Assembly (NCBI GenBank): GCA_018398585.1 | Contig: JAGTTD010000002.1 | Coordinates: 32,108,186-32,172,185, forward strand | Source: Simmondsia chinensis | Lineage: Eukaryota > Streptophyta > Magnoliopsida > Caryophyllales > Simmondsiaceae | Direction of reading: 5' to 3' | DNA length: 64,000 nucleotides | Shown here: positions 1-9,569 of the stretch, one piece after another | Numbering within the stretch: position 1 is the first letter of the stretch | Layout of the letters: the number at the start of each line of letters is the position of its first letter | The notes under the pieces: model-generated | What the model was told of the DNA's origin: nothing | Seen by the model: the letters and a program-made list of their open reading frames with translations, nothing else | Database searches by the model: none | Position numbers and translations under genes: made by a program

Positions 1-775
1 AAAAAATAAATAAATATTGTAATTTTGGAGGGAAACCCAAATGTGGCTCCCGCCAAAAAATGGAAAAAAAAAAATTTTGATTTAATGTCCAATTGTTTCC
101 CAATTTAGTTGAAAAAAAAAAGAAAATAATACATATTTTTTAAAAGGTATTTACATTTTAATATCCTATATTTTTGAAATAATAAAAAATACCTTGATAT
201 TATTGAAATAGTAAAACAAAAAAAGGCATATGTTTCGTCGTTGTAATAAATTGATTTGGAGTCATATTAACACCATTATCCATCAGCAAGGTTGACGTGG
301 CAAGTATTTTTAATATCTTGAAAATGCATACAAAACGGCCTCTCTCTCCAAATTCGAGTTTTGCTGCTAGGCATGTTAAATATTTTCATCTTAAAACTCA
401 CAATTGCACTACCATGTGAAACTTGGTCCATGTGCCATCTAAAACACCACATGTCACAAGTACATCGTATAACCAAAGCTATTTGATCCACCTGCGATTT
501 CATTTTCATCAGTTTTTCTCTTCATGGTTGGTGAACTGGGCATGAATATTTGAAATGCTTATCTTGGAAACATACTTTTGAATATGAAATGAGCATCTCA
601 TCAAATTGGGTTTTGTAGTACCAAAATTATTAAATTATAATTATGACACCCGTCCATGTATTAGGATTCATAAATTTGATTTTAAACTTGTTTGAAATGA
701 ATTTGGTACTACTATACATGTTGCGGTTACAACTGACTTGATGGCTGCAGTGAAAGTACCAGTACAATAGTACCT
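1..775. other. AT-rich non-coding stretch
   Basis: AT-rich sequence with several A runs. I see no open frame with a recognisable domain, no terminal repeats and no RNA gene. It may be degraded transposon DNA, but nothing identifies a family. Confidence 0.5.
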
Positions 776-790
776 ATGCTACTCTTTCTT

Positions 791-985
791 CAAGCGTACA
801 CCAACAATAACAACAACAAACTTAGAGCCTCCAAGGGCTCTGCAGAAGCAGGGTCTGGAGGGGTATATGTATGCAGCCTTCCCTCTTCAAGGGGCTACCT
901 TAAAAAGAGGCTGTTTCCGAGGACCTCCAGCCTGAAAAGTTGGTCTGCAGCAAAGAGTCAAAGACCTCGCAAAAACAGAAGAAGT
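791..985 (-). mobile_element. SINE (TS/Au-like body, GTT-repeat tail), copy A
   Basis: Read on the minus strand, this holds a body with the landmarks GGAAACAGCCTC, a GTAG..CCC segment, GGGAAGGCTGCATACAT and AGACCCTGCTTCTGC, ending in a (GTT)n-like tail at 791-822. This layout resembles the TS/SolS/Au group of plant SINEs (family knowledge). A related copy lies on the plus strand at 3990-4151, and two more share the body but carry a 5S rRNA head at 39.1-39.9 kb. No clear pol III A/B boxes remain upstream of the body, so this copy is probably 5'-truncated. Confidence 0.65.
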
Positions 986-1079
986 ATCAAATGCATGAGT
1001 ATAGCTAAACTCACGGCTGGCACACTGCAAGCAAAGCAACAGGCTCAAAACATGCCACAACAAGCGCAGATCAACATAT

Positions 1080-1204
1080 AAGATGAAGATAAATATATGA
1101 AAGGAAAGAGGATAAAGATAGAGATAGAAAGGAAGAGAAAAGGAAGGAGATAGGGATAGGGGTAGGGATGGGTAGAGAGGAAGAAAGATAAGTAGGCAAG
1201 TAGC
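1080..1204. repeat. Purine-rich low-complexity tract
   Basis: About 120 bases composed almost entirely of A and G on the plus strand, hence a polypyrimidine tract on the minus strand. It lies directly downstream (minus sense) of the LINE coding remnant and is probably part of the LINE's 3' untranslated tail. Confidence 0.55.
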
Positions 1205-1690
1205 AGCATACAACCTCGTGAGATCCAGAAATAGTCTACGTGCGGCAAGAGGACCTAGCACTAGTAAGCTGGAGTACCCTACTCCAACCAGAACATCTAA
1301 TACCCCTATGCTGGCCCTCCATTGGGCAATATCTAAGGCCATCTCCTCCCGAAGGTTTAGGTGAGTGAGGTCTTGTTAGATCGTCTCAAGCCATCTCTTC
1401 TTTGGCCCGCCTCTGCCTCTTTTACCTTGTGTAATAAGTAGCTGTTTACATCTCCTGACCGGGGCTTTGTCCGATCTCCTTCTGACATGACCGAACCACC
1501 TCAGCTGTTGCTCCCTCAATTTATCTTCAATGGAGGATACGCCCAATTTGCCTCTTACGATGTCGTTTCTGATCCTATCCTTCCTTGTGTGTCCGCACAT
1601 CCACCTCATCATTCGCATCTTCATCTTCTGTGTGTGATGTTGTTTCATTGCCCTGCACTCTTTCTTCAAGCCTATATGGTTAAAAACCAT
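1205..1690 (-). pseudogene. LINE 3'-end remnant (C-terminus of reverse transcriptase polyprotein)
   Basis: The minus-strand frame 1690-1376 encodes about 104 residues with the motifs RMMRWMCGHTRKDRIRND, RWFGHVRRRSD and GRGGPKKRW. In plant non-LTR retrotransposons these motifs form the tail after the RT domain. A second frame, 1342-1205, continues with MALDIAQWRASIGVLDV, which fits the usual last residues before the stop. A frame change between the two shows decay, and RT and endonuclease are absent, as expected for a 5'-truncated LINE insertion. The subfamily (L1 or RTE) cannot be settled from this short piece. Confidence 0.75.
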
Positions 1691-2385
1691 GGTATGAACT
1701 ATTTGACTAAAATAACTAAAAATTTTAAATTAATTGTAAACTAACTTGTAATTTTAATTAAACAAGGAAGATTAGTCGAGCGATAAAGTTAAGCACTTCA
1801 TTCATACCCTGGATAGTACTAAGCTTGTTCCTGAAGCTTCACTACTAGGCTATGCCAAGGGTTCAGTTGCAACGATTCTCAATAAATATTTCCTGACGCC
1901 AAAATTAAAGACACTTGAACCAAGCATCAAGAATATTTTTCTCTGCACTTAAAAGCATTAACATGTTACCTAAAAAGTGTCAACATATGGTATTTTTGTT
2001 GTAGTACACAAAAAAAAAAAAATACTATGAAATAACATGAAATCGGTTAGAAAGTTATTTATAAGAAAATTAAAAACATTGGGAAATAGGAAAAAAAATG
2101 TAGAAATAATATTCATAACATTCTGATTATAAATCTAGTACTAATAAATGACCCATTGGAGTCACCGAATTACAACGCGATTAATCTTTCTTCTCTACAT
2201 GTGGTCGGGTTTCTTAGAGCAGTCTTCAATAATGTCTTGATTACGCTTGATTCTGCACTTTTCAACCTTTGTTTGTCACATTGCTCTCTAAGCTTAAATG
2301 TATCTAAATTACAATAAAACACACATGTCAAAGCTGAATATGTTGCATAAATGAGAAATAAAGTATAAAGCACATCTAGTACCAA
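1691..2385. other. Non-coding stretch without identifiable feature
   Basis: AT-rich, with short A runs. No open frame with a recognisable domain and no terminal repeats found. Confidence 0.4.
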
Positions 2386-2412
2386 CAGTGACAGATCCAA
2401 GATTTTTGACCA

Positions 2413-2464
<52 letters not shown>

Positions 2465-3235
2465 TAATACAAATGAAGATATATGTGTGTGTGTGTTTCA
2501 AAAATCTAGTATAATAACGGGCAACGACGGATCCAGAAAATTCAATTGATGGCAGCAACTAATAATTTTCAAATTATATTCTAAACATAGTAAATAAATT
2601 ATAATAACTACTACATTGCACATATTGACAAAATTACTTAGAATCAAAGAATATAAAAACTTAAAATTATTTATTACATAAAATAAAGCAAGTGCGACTT
2701 GAAAATTCATATAGTAAAATATTTAAGACTTCGCTGGAAATTTTATAAGTGATTATAGAAAATTAATTAATTTGCCAATTAGAGGCCATGATAGTGGGTG
2801 ATTTTTAATAATGTGGGTTTCATAATTATTATAAAAGTAAATATTAAAATTTATAACATAATTAGTTAAACAAAACTAAATATATAATTATTGAAATTAA
2901 CTTATAATGCATTACTAATTAAAAAGTAGAAATACTAGCACATGAAAAAATATTAAATAATCGTTATTTTATAAGTTAATAAATTCACTTAATGTAAAAT
3001 AGAACTGTTTTATGAAGGATAATAGAGAACAAAAGAAAAAACTCAAGAAAAACATCAATGAGAAAAGAGGTATGATGAATCAAACCCTTGACCTAGTGTA
3101 CAAGATTTATACGGAGCACTACTAGACCACCGGCCACACTATGATACTTAGGCATGGATTATTATATATATTTATAAAACCTGCTGGATCTAATATAAAT
3201 TCACCATTGACTGGGGCCAGTGCCCGCCAAATGCT
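2386..3235. mobile_element. hAT-like MITE debris
   Basis: Position 2386 begins CAGTGACAGATCCAAGA, a decayed version of the CAGTGGCGGATCC terminus of the hAT-type MITE at 40117. A second similar start, ACGACGGATCCAGAAA, occurs near 2523, suggesting nested or duplicated copies. No matching right end with a target duplication could be fixed, so the right boundary is approximate. Minus-strand 3140-3080 looks tRNA-like, with a degenerate B box GGTCAAGGGTTTGATTC. No coding capacity. Confidence 0.4.
2414..2462. repeat. 49-base poly(G) run
   Basis: An uninterrupted run of 49 G residues inside the hAT-like debris, followed by a short GT repeat. Homopolymers of G this long are rare, form G-quadruplexes and are unreliable in sequencing, so the length is uncertain. 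The proline-rich minus-strand frames across it are translation artefacts. Confidence 0.9.
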
Positions 3236-3815
3236 CAAAATCTATACTGAAGTCACATAATTTATAACGGATAGTTAACAATATGATTTAAAGAAGTTGA
3301 TTGAAAAATTTATACTTTGGAAGGTGATTTTCTGAGAAATTAACAAGTTGTATTAATTGAGTAGAAAATGGCATTACCCTGACTTTTCTGGAATAACGAA
3401 AAACGCTATAACCTTTTTGAATTATTAAAGTATTTCATAAATTTTTATCATATTAATAGAAAGTCCCCCTAAGTTTTCATTATATTAATAAAAAGATTTC
3501 TCTCCAGTGTGATGATGTCATTTTTTGTTGACAGAGTTGACGTTGTAATTTCTTTTTTTTATTAATATTACAATAAAATGACAAAAATAATCTTCAATAT
3601 TCATATTTATAAACAAATTACTTGAAAGCAAATAGCCTCTACATAATATAACATCTCTAATTTCTTGCTTTAATGTAATAATAACGATATTGAAAGGTAC
3701 TATTATCATTCTACTATAATAGTACTAAAAAAATAGTTGCCACTTATGCTTGATTGATGGAAAATGATGTCATCATGCTAGAAAAAGGCATTTTTATTAA
3801 TATAATAAAAACTTA
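3236..3815. other. Non-coding flank with outer inverted arm
   Basis: AT-rich DNA. Around 3370-3400 the segment GGCATTACCCTGACTTTTCT is mirrored in inverted orientation by sequence around 4470-4510 (AAAAAGTCAGGGTT). The small transposon at 3816-4453 thus appears to lie inside an older inverted-repeat element. No coding potential. Confidence 0.35.
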
Positions 3816-3989
3816 GAGGTGGCCAATGGGTCGGATCGGGCTAGCTCATTCGGTCAGCTACAATAGTGAGCCGGGCCTAGCCTAGACCAGGCCTCCTGAG
3901 GCCTGGGGCCTCCCAGCTCATTTTATGGCAATTTGAGGCATTATTTGGACGTTTTAACTTATTTTATGGTTTATTTTGTCTATATGCTT

Positions 3990-4151
3990 CCAGGACGACA
4001 CGCTTTTCAAGTTGGGGGTCTTTGAAAACAGCCTTTCTTCGGGGGTAGCACCCTAAAGGGGAAGGCTGTGTATGTCCACTTTCTCTAGACCCTACTTTTG
4101 CGGGAGCCTTCATGGCACTGTGACTGTTGTAATTGTTGTTGTTGTTGTTTT
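3990..4151 (+). mobile_element. SINE (TS/Au-like body, GTT-repeat tail), copy B
   Basis: Plus-strand copy of the body seen at 791-985: TTTGAAAACAGCC, GGGGTAGCACCCTAAAGGGG, AAGGCTGTGTATGTCCA, AGACCCTACTTTTGCGGG, then TGGCACTGTGACTG and a (GTT)n tail at about 4124-4151. It lies inside the TIR transposon at 3816-4453, so it either inserted later or was carried by it. The 5' region lacks a clear tRNA head. Confidence 0.7.
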
Positions 4152-4245
4152 ATGGTTTATTTTGTATTTATATTGTTATAATTGTATTTTTAATAAATTA
4201 TAATACGAAAAATGCTCTATGCCACGAAAAAAATTAATGCAAAAA

Positions 4246-4318
4246 ACAAACGAGGGAGGGTTCGAACCTCATACCTCTCGCGTGTTAGACTAAGCCCTTC
4301 CCATATAAGCTACAACTT
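4246..4318 (-). repeat. tRNA-like sequence, not a functional tRNA gene
   Basis: The minus strand has a D-arm-like TAGCTTATATGGG and a B-box-like GAGGTTCGAACCCTC with correct arm complementarity around TTCGAAC. The full cloverleaf is not closed, since the acceptor ends do not pair. It is probably a tRNA-derived module of the host transposon. Confidence 0.35.
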
Positions 4319-4559
4319 TTTTTGTAATATAATAAGGTAAAAAAAAATATTTAATTATATATATCTTTGAAAAAAGGAGGGGGGCCATCCGGGCCTGGGC
4401 CAAATCCAGGCCCGGCCCGAACCGAGCCCAGCTTGACCCGTGGGCACCTTTACAAAAACTTATGGGCTTTTTTATTAATTCTAAAAAGTCAGGGTTCTTT
4501 TTATTATTTTCTAAAACATCAATACTAAAATGTTAATAACCCTATAAAATACCTCTAAA

Positions 4560-5134
4560 ATTGCTCTAATCTTTCCATGTTACAATCATGCGTGCCATTG
4601 GGGTCTCTCATGAGATAGTGAAGGGTGTACTATTCAAAGTTGATAAGTTTGTCTTCTCTTTAATTTTATTATATCCCCGACATGGACCCTAATCCTAGAG
4701 AGAAGAACAATACACCTATTATTCTGGGTCGACTGTTCCGAACAATGGCTGATGCTATGATTCACTATGGGATGAGAATGTTGGAGGTTTCTTTTGAAAA
4801 CCTCAAGGAAAAATTGAAGGTCTCAAACATTTTTTGACACCCTAAAATAGAGGACGAGTTAGAGTGCTACAAGGTTGATGGTATTGACCCTTTGCTAGAA
4901 TTAGGTGTACCCGATTCTATTAAAAATGCTAATTAAAGTAATGTCCCTGTTTGTGTCGACAATTGTGCATCATCGTCTAAACTTGGTAGCATAGAGATTC
5001 AAGACCCCGATGTTGACCATCTTTATCTCCTTGATAATCACAGGTCTAGAAATGCTGTTAAATTTGGGGATTGTCCCTACAAGCTCAACATGATTTTTGT
5101 GCCTTCCGTTTGTAGATTTGCTCACCACGCATAG
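4560..5134 (+). pseudogene. Element VII: gag-protease remnant of a Tat/Athila-like gypsy retrotransposon
   Basis: A decayed plus-strand frame. Around 4641-4730 it reads KVDKFVFS and then PIILGR, the pattern ending the retropepsin domain in Athila/Tat-type plant gypsy elements. Further on, 4858-5134 stays nearly open (ELECYKVDGIDPLLELGVPD and onward) with one internal TAA before the end at HHA. RT, RNase H and integrase domains are not detectable before the LTR, so the pol region is deleted or the element was non-autonomous. The aspartate motif of the protease is not visible. Confidence 0.5.
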
Positions 5135-6280
5135 CTAAATTTGCGGTACCTCAGGTCTTTTTTTCCTTTCCTTGCTTGTATTTATTTTTGTTGATTTGCA
5201 TTTAGGACAATGCAAGTTTTGGGTTTAGGGATGGCATGTATGGTGTAAACTTTTGATTGTCCTTTTGTTGATTTGAATTAGCTAAGTTTTTGATGGATTA
5301 GCATAGAATTTTGTGTGACTTATATTGAAGTTCAAATTCACGATATGCTATGATGGTTAGAGTATTTATGCAATGAGATTATTCTTAGATCTGACTTTGA
5401 ATTTATATTTTTTTTCTTTTAGCGAGTTGGAGAAATTATTACCATTCATCCTTAATATTATGACAAATTCTACGTTTTAAGTTGTAACAGCGGAAATAAT
5501 TTTAGAAATTTGAATGTAGCTCTTTACTCCTAACAATATTGAAATCAATAGTTCATCTCTTAATCTTGAGTGTTTCTATTCAAAAAAAGGTACCAATGCC
5601 TGTTCAATTAGATAAGTATCCATGACTTTTTAGTTCTTGTAGTCCTTGTGTCTCGAGCAAATAACCTCGTTGGGGTCTCTTAACACCTGGTCCCTTGAGT
5701 CAACTAGATTAGAAGCCGCTGGTCTAAAGCTCACTTCACGAGCCATAGGGAAAGCTTAAGAAGAATTAACTTCACTAAGTCACTTTAATAAGCGCCAATG
5801 CCTAATGTGAATGAAATATTTTTAAGGTATGTACTAGTAACAGCTTAGGTTGTGAATTCCTTGGACTCGAGTTATTAGGTCCAAGAAATGCTCTTCACTT
5901 GGTTCCTTGAGCCAACTGGATTAGTAGTCACCGGCTAAAAACTCGCTACATGGATCCTAGGAAGGCATGTTTGACCATGCGTTATCTTTAAAAAAAGGAA
6001 GAAGAAGAAAACTCAAGAGAAAAGAGAATAAGAAGAAGGGGAGAGAAGTTCTAAGCTCAACCACCAGTAAATAGACTTGAACCTCGAGAACTCAAGTCAG
6101 AACTATTCTAGTAATAACAATATATAAAGATTCTTCACTTTCAAGTACGCCTTTAAATATGCTTGGAAATATTTTTCACAAGTTATTATGGCCATTACAT
6201 GCCTGATTAAAATTTTCCATCTTTAGCTAATTTGAGATGAATCTTGTTTGAGGACAAGCAAGAAGTGAGTCTGGGGATGT
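5135..6280 (+). other. Element VII: non-coding interior with polypurine tract
   Basis: No open frame of note. Sequences such as GGACAATGCAAGTTTTGGG at 5200 and GTTTGAGGACAAGCAAG near 6248 are typical of the 3' interior of Athila/Tat elements. AAGTGAGTCTGGGGATGT (about 6264-6280) is the presumed polypurine tract directly before the LTR. Confidence 0.5.
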
Positions 6281-7336
6281 TGATGTGTCTTATATTTACA
6301 TATTTAATACTTCATTCCAGCTACATATTCGGCTTTTATATGTGTATTTTGTTGTGATCTAGGTACATTTAGGCTTGGAGTACAGCGGAGCAAACAAAGG
6401 TTAAAAGTGACAAAATTAAGCGTAAGCGAGACGTATTTGAAAACTATTATGAGAAACCTTACCATGTGTGCAAAAGAAGGACCAATCAAGTTGCAATTCG
6501 GTAACTCAAATAGGTCTCAAAAAGTTTCGGGTACAAAATGATTAGTCGACACGAAGTATCGATGGGTTAGTGGCTCATAGCAGTACGGGGCTTACAATAG
6601 GGCTGTGGATCAAATTATTGATCGGGTGTTTCACTCGATTGATCGGCACAATACCTACGGCATTTAAATAAAGAGGGGTAGACATATATTTTCGCATCCT
6701 TTCGCTACATCTCCTTTCCTTCTCTCATTTCCGAAACCGCTACGAGATCCAAAGGGTTCTCGAAGCCAAAGCACAGGTGGTCAGAGTGCCAGGGGAATCA
6801 CAGCAAGGATCGACAACAACGTCAATAAAGGAAGTCATTTTTCATGAGTCTTTCTTCACTTTTTCTTTTAGATTTTGTCATGTGTAAAACTCCCATGGAG
6901 GAATAGACTTGTGGTTTAGGGGTAAAGAATGGATAGCCTTTCGCATCCTGGATTTATATTTTATTATTGACAAAGATTTATTGTATGTTATTATCGCACC
7001 CATGTGGGGAATTTATTATTGCGATTGATTTTCTTTATATGAGCTTGTAGCCATATTTAGATTCCTGATTTATTTGCCTCTGATCCATGTGCTTATAGCC
7101 TAGACTTTTTAATAACAAGTCTTCACGTGTGGTCAGGGTTGAGGTTGTATCCAATCTTGAACACAATCTTTTTATATAAGTTAACTTTGAATTAGGAGCG
7201 AGAAAAGAATTAAGTAGTGCTATTGAGATAACTTATGCTACACCTAGAGTGATAAGATAGATTATACCTTTAGACTAGTTTATTACCTTAAGCCTTAATG
7301 TAAGTATTAACCCCAAGCTTAATACTTGTAGCCTAA

Positions 7337-7969
7337 TGTCACGGGATGACTAAATTCCTAAGTCCAAGTTCGGTGATGCCACTCAATGTCACTCTAAAGA
7401 AGTCCCTAATTGAGTCAAGCGTCCAAATCTCCTTGCAACGGTAAGGAATCTACCCAAAGTCCCCAAGTCTCGTTTGTTTAGTATTTTGATTGGAGAGTGA
7501 ATAATGAAATAAAAGATAATTGATTTACACTCACACTCTCACACGGTATTTTTTATGGAAGATCAAAGTATAAACAACATGAAGAACACATAAACACACG
7601 TACACAATGTTTGTGGGTAAAGGGAAAATTACCCTTTTCATGGGTTCTTGGCACCTATTTATATTGCACTAAGAATGAAACCGGTATAATGTACATGATA
7701 GGCATAAACAACCAAATACATCTTCCCCTAAAATCTAGCCTAATTACATGCCTAAAAATCAGGAAAATAACTACCTTATCCAACCACCTAAAACTATCTT
7801 AACCTCCCTAAGCACCATGTCACACATCCAAGTAATTACACACGTGGATTTTGCTTAATTACACGTAGGAAATTGCTAACTACAAGTAAATTAAATACAA
7901 GTATTACATACACAAAATACATGGTATAAAAAGTACTAAAAATCCTACAAACTAAGGCGGTGGGTGACA
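7337..7969 (-). repeat. Element I: 3' LTR
   Basis: 633 bp, TGTCAC...GTGACA, matching 12714-13345 with about a dozen differences and one 1-bp indel by eye. Confidence 0.93.
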
Positions 7970-7981
7970 CTCTCCCCCACC
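7970..7981 (-). promoter_or_regulatory. Element I: polypurine tract
   Basis: The minus strand reads GGTGGGGGAGAG immediately before the 3' LTR, where plus-strand DNA synthesis is primed. Confidence 0.85.
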
Positions 7982-8000
7982 AAAGCCATTGACGCCCTCG

Positions 8001-8555
8001 TCAATGTGATGCAGATTTGAAGGCTTCAATCTCCTTCTGATACTGCCAGAAATCATCATCTTTCTCCCAGCTCGCTTCCGCTACTGGTTGTCCCTTCCAA
8101 TGGATGAGGTATTCCGTGTACCGAGGCACACCTCTGCGCCTCACGGTCCGGTCGGCCAGAATCTGTTCTAGGCCCCTAGCATAGGACACTGTCACAGCCG
8201 TAGGGGCGCGCTGTGTCACGCCCCTGTCCGGTTCTTCCGAGTCTTGATTGTATGGCCTCAAGTAGCTTACATGAAAAACCGGATGAATCTTCAACTTGGG
8301 TGGCAGCTCCACCCTATAAGACACTTTCCCTACCTTAGCTATGATAGGAAAAGGGCCTTCATACCTGCGCACAAGCCCCTTGTGCACCTTACGAAACACT
8401 TTAAATTGTTGAGGCAGCAACTTCACCATGACCATGTCCCCAATCCTAAACTCTAAGTGTCTCCGCTTAGTGTCGGCCCATTTCTTCATCTTGCGCTGGG
8501 CCCGGTTTAGGTATGCCTTGGCCATCTCAAGCTTCTCCTGCCAGTCCCTCACTGT
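8001..8555 (-). pseudogene. Element I: integrase C-terminus with chromodomain
   Basis: 183 residues in frame with the integrase after one stop. It contains the GPF/GPY-type module (YEGPFPIIAKVG, YRVELPP, HPVFHVSYLRPY) that ends Ty3-type integrases. A chromodomain follows (ILADRTVRRRGVPRYTEYL, HWKGQPVAEASWEKDDDFW). Chromodomains target chromovirus integration by binding histone marks. The second aromatic cage position is W in SWEK; the first is weakly conserved, as in the group II chromodomains common in plants. Confidence 0.88.
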
Positions 8556-9569
8556 CTAAAATGCAACAGGGCTGGCCCCCGTATACCCGGATGTCACCGC
8601 CTGTGGTGTCAAAGGCTGCTGACCCGTGGCTAGTTCAAACGGGCTGTGCCCCGTGCTCTCGCTGCGCTGCAGGTTGAAGGAAAACTGGGCAATGTCAAGC
8701 AACCGTGCCCAGTCCCTTTGGTTGGCACTCACATAGTGCCTCAAGTACAACTCCACTAAGGCATTCACTCTCTTGGTTTGCCCATCCGTTTGAGGATGAA
8801 AGCTCGTGGAATAATGGAGGTTTGAGCCCATTAATTTGAAAAGCTCACTCCAAAATTTACCCATAAACCTAGGGTCCCTATCACTAATGATAATCCTAGG
8901 AAAACCCCAATATTTGACCACATACTTGAAGAACAAGCGGGAGGCCTCAACGGCATTGCAATCCTTGGTGGCTGCAATGAACGTCCCATACTTTGTCAAA
9001 CGATCTACTACAACCATAATAGAACCCATACCCTCGGAGTTTGGCAAAGCAGAGATGAAGTCCATGGATATGCTCTCCCACGGACAGGTAGGTACAGGCA
9101 GAGGCTCAAGCAACCCAGCCGGTGTCTTCAACTCAGCCTTGTCCTGTTGACAAACAAGACATGTCTTGACAAACACTTCTACGTCGTCCCTCATCCTAGG
9201 CCAGTAAAAGTTTTCCTCCAAAAGCGCCGTTGTCCTCTCGATCCCCGGGTGCCCAGCCCAAAGCGTGTCATGACATTCCTTGAGTATGTCACGCCTCAAG
9301 TTGGCCCACCTAGGCACATACACCCGACGGCCCACTGTGAACAACAACCCATTGTCAAGCCAAAACCTGCGTGTCTGACCTTGTGCCGCAAGTCCTGACA
9401 TTGTCTGACCCCAAGGGTCCTGTGTCATACCCTCCTTGATCTTGTCCAGGACCGTGCCCTGGACAGCACTGAAAGCAGCCAACCCGTGCCTGCGACTCAA
9501 CGCGTCTGCCACTACGTTCACCTTACCCGGTTTGTACTCCATGACATAATCGAACTCCGCTAGAAAGTC
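8556..9569 (-). pseudogene. pol: Element I: Pol, integrase portion
   Basis: In frame with the upstream part beyond the TAG stop. It opens with the end of RNase H (MEYKPGKVNVVADALSRR), then the HHCC zinc-binding domain (H..GHPGIERT..CLVCQQDK), then the catalytic core: first Asp in SMDFISALP, second in IISDRDPRF. The third residue, normally Glu 36 positions later, is Lys (codon 8772-8774, in DGQTKRVNAL). That change should abolish strand transfer. The frame stops at 8556 with a TAG just before the C-terminal module. Confidence 0.9.

Larger units (their letters stand above)
3816..4453. mobile_element. Non-autonomous TIR transposon (about 638 bp) with a nested SINE
   Basis: The ends are loosely inverted: AGGTGGCCAATGGGTCGG on the left, and the complement of CCCGTGGGCACCT on the right. 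A perfect 9-base direct repeat, AAAAACTTA, flanks it at 3807-3815 and 4454-4462. A 9-bp duplication suits a Mutator-like element and 8 bp would suit hAT; superfamily is undecided. The interior is rich in GGGCCTGGGCC-type palindromes and holds a SINE (3990-4151) and a tRNA-like stretch (4246-4318). No transposase is encoded. Confidence 0.6.

Noticed and set aside
2170..2558. Proline-rich minus-strand frames
   Set aside because: They exist only because the poly(G) run reads as poly-proline.
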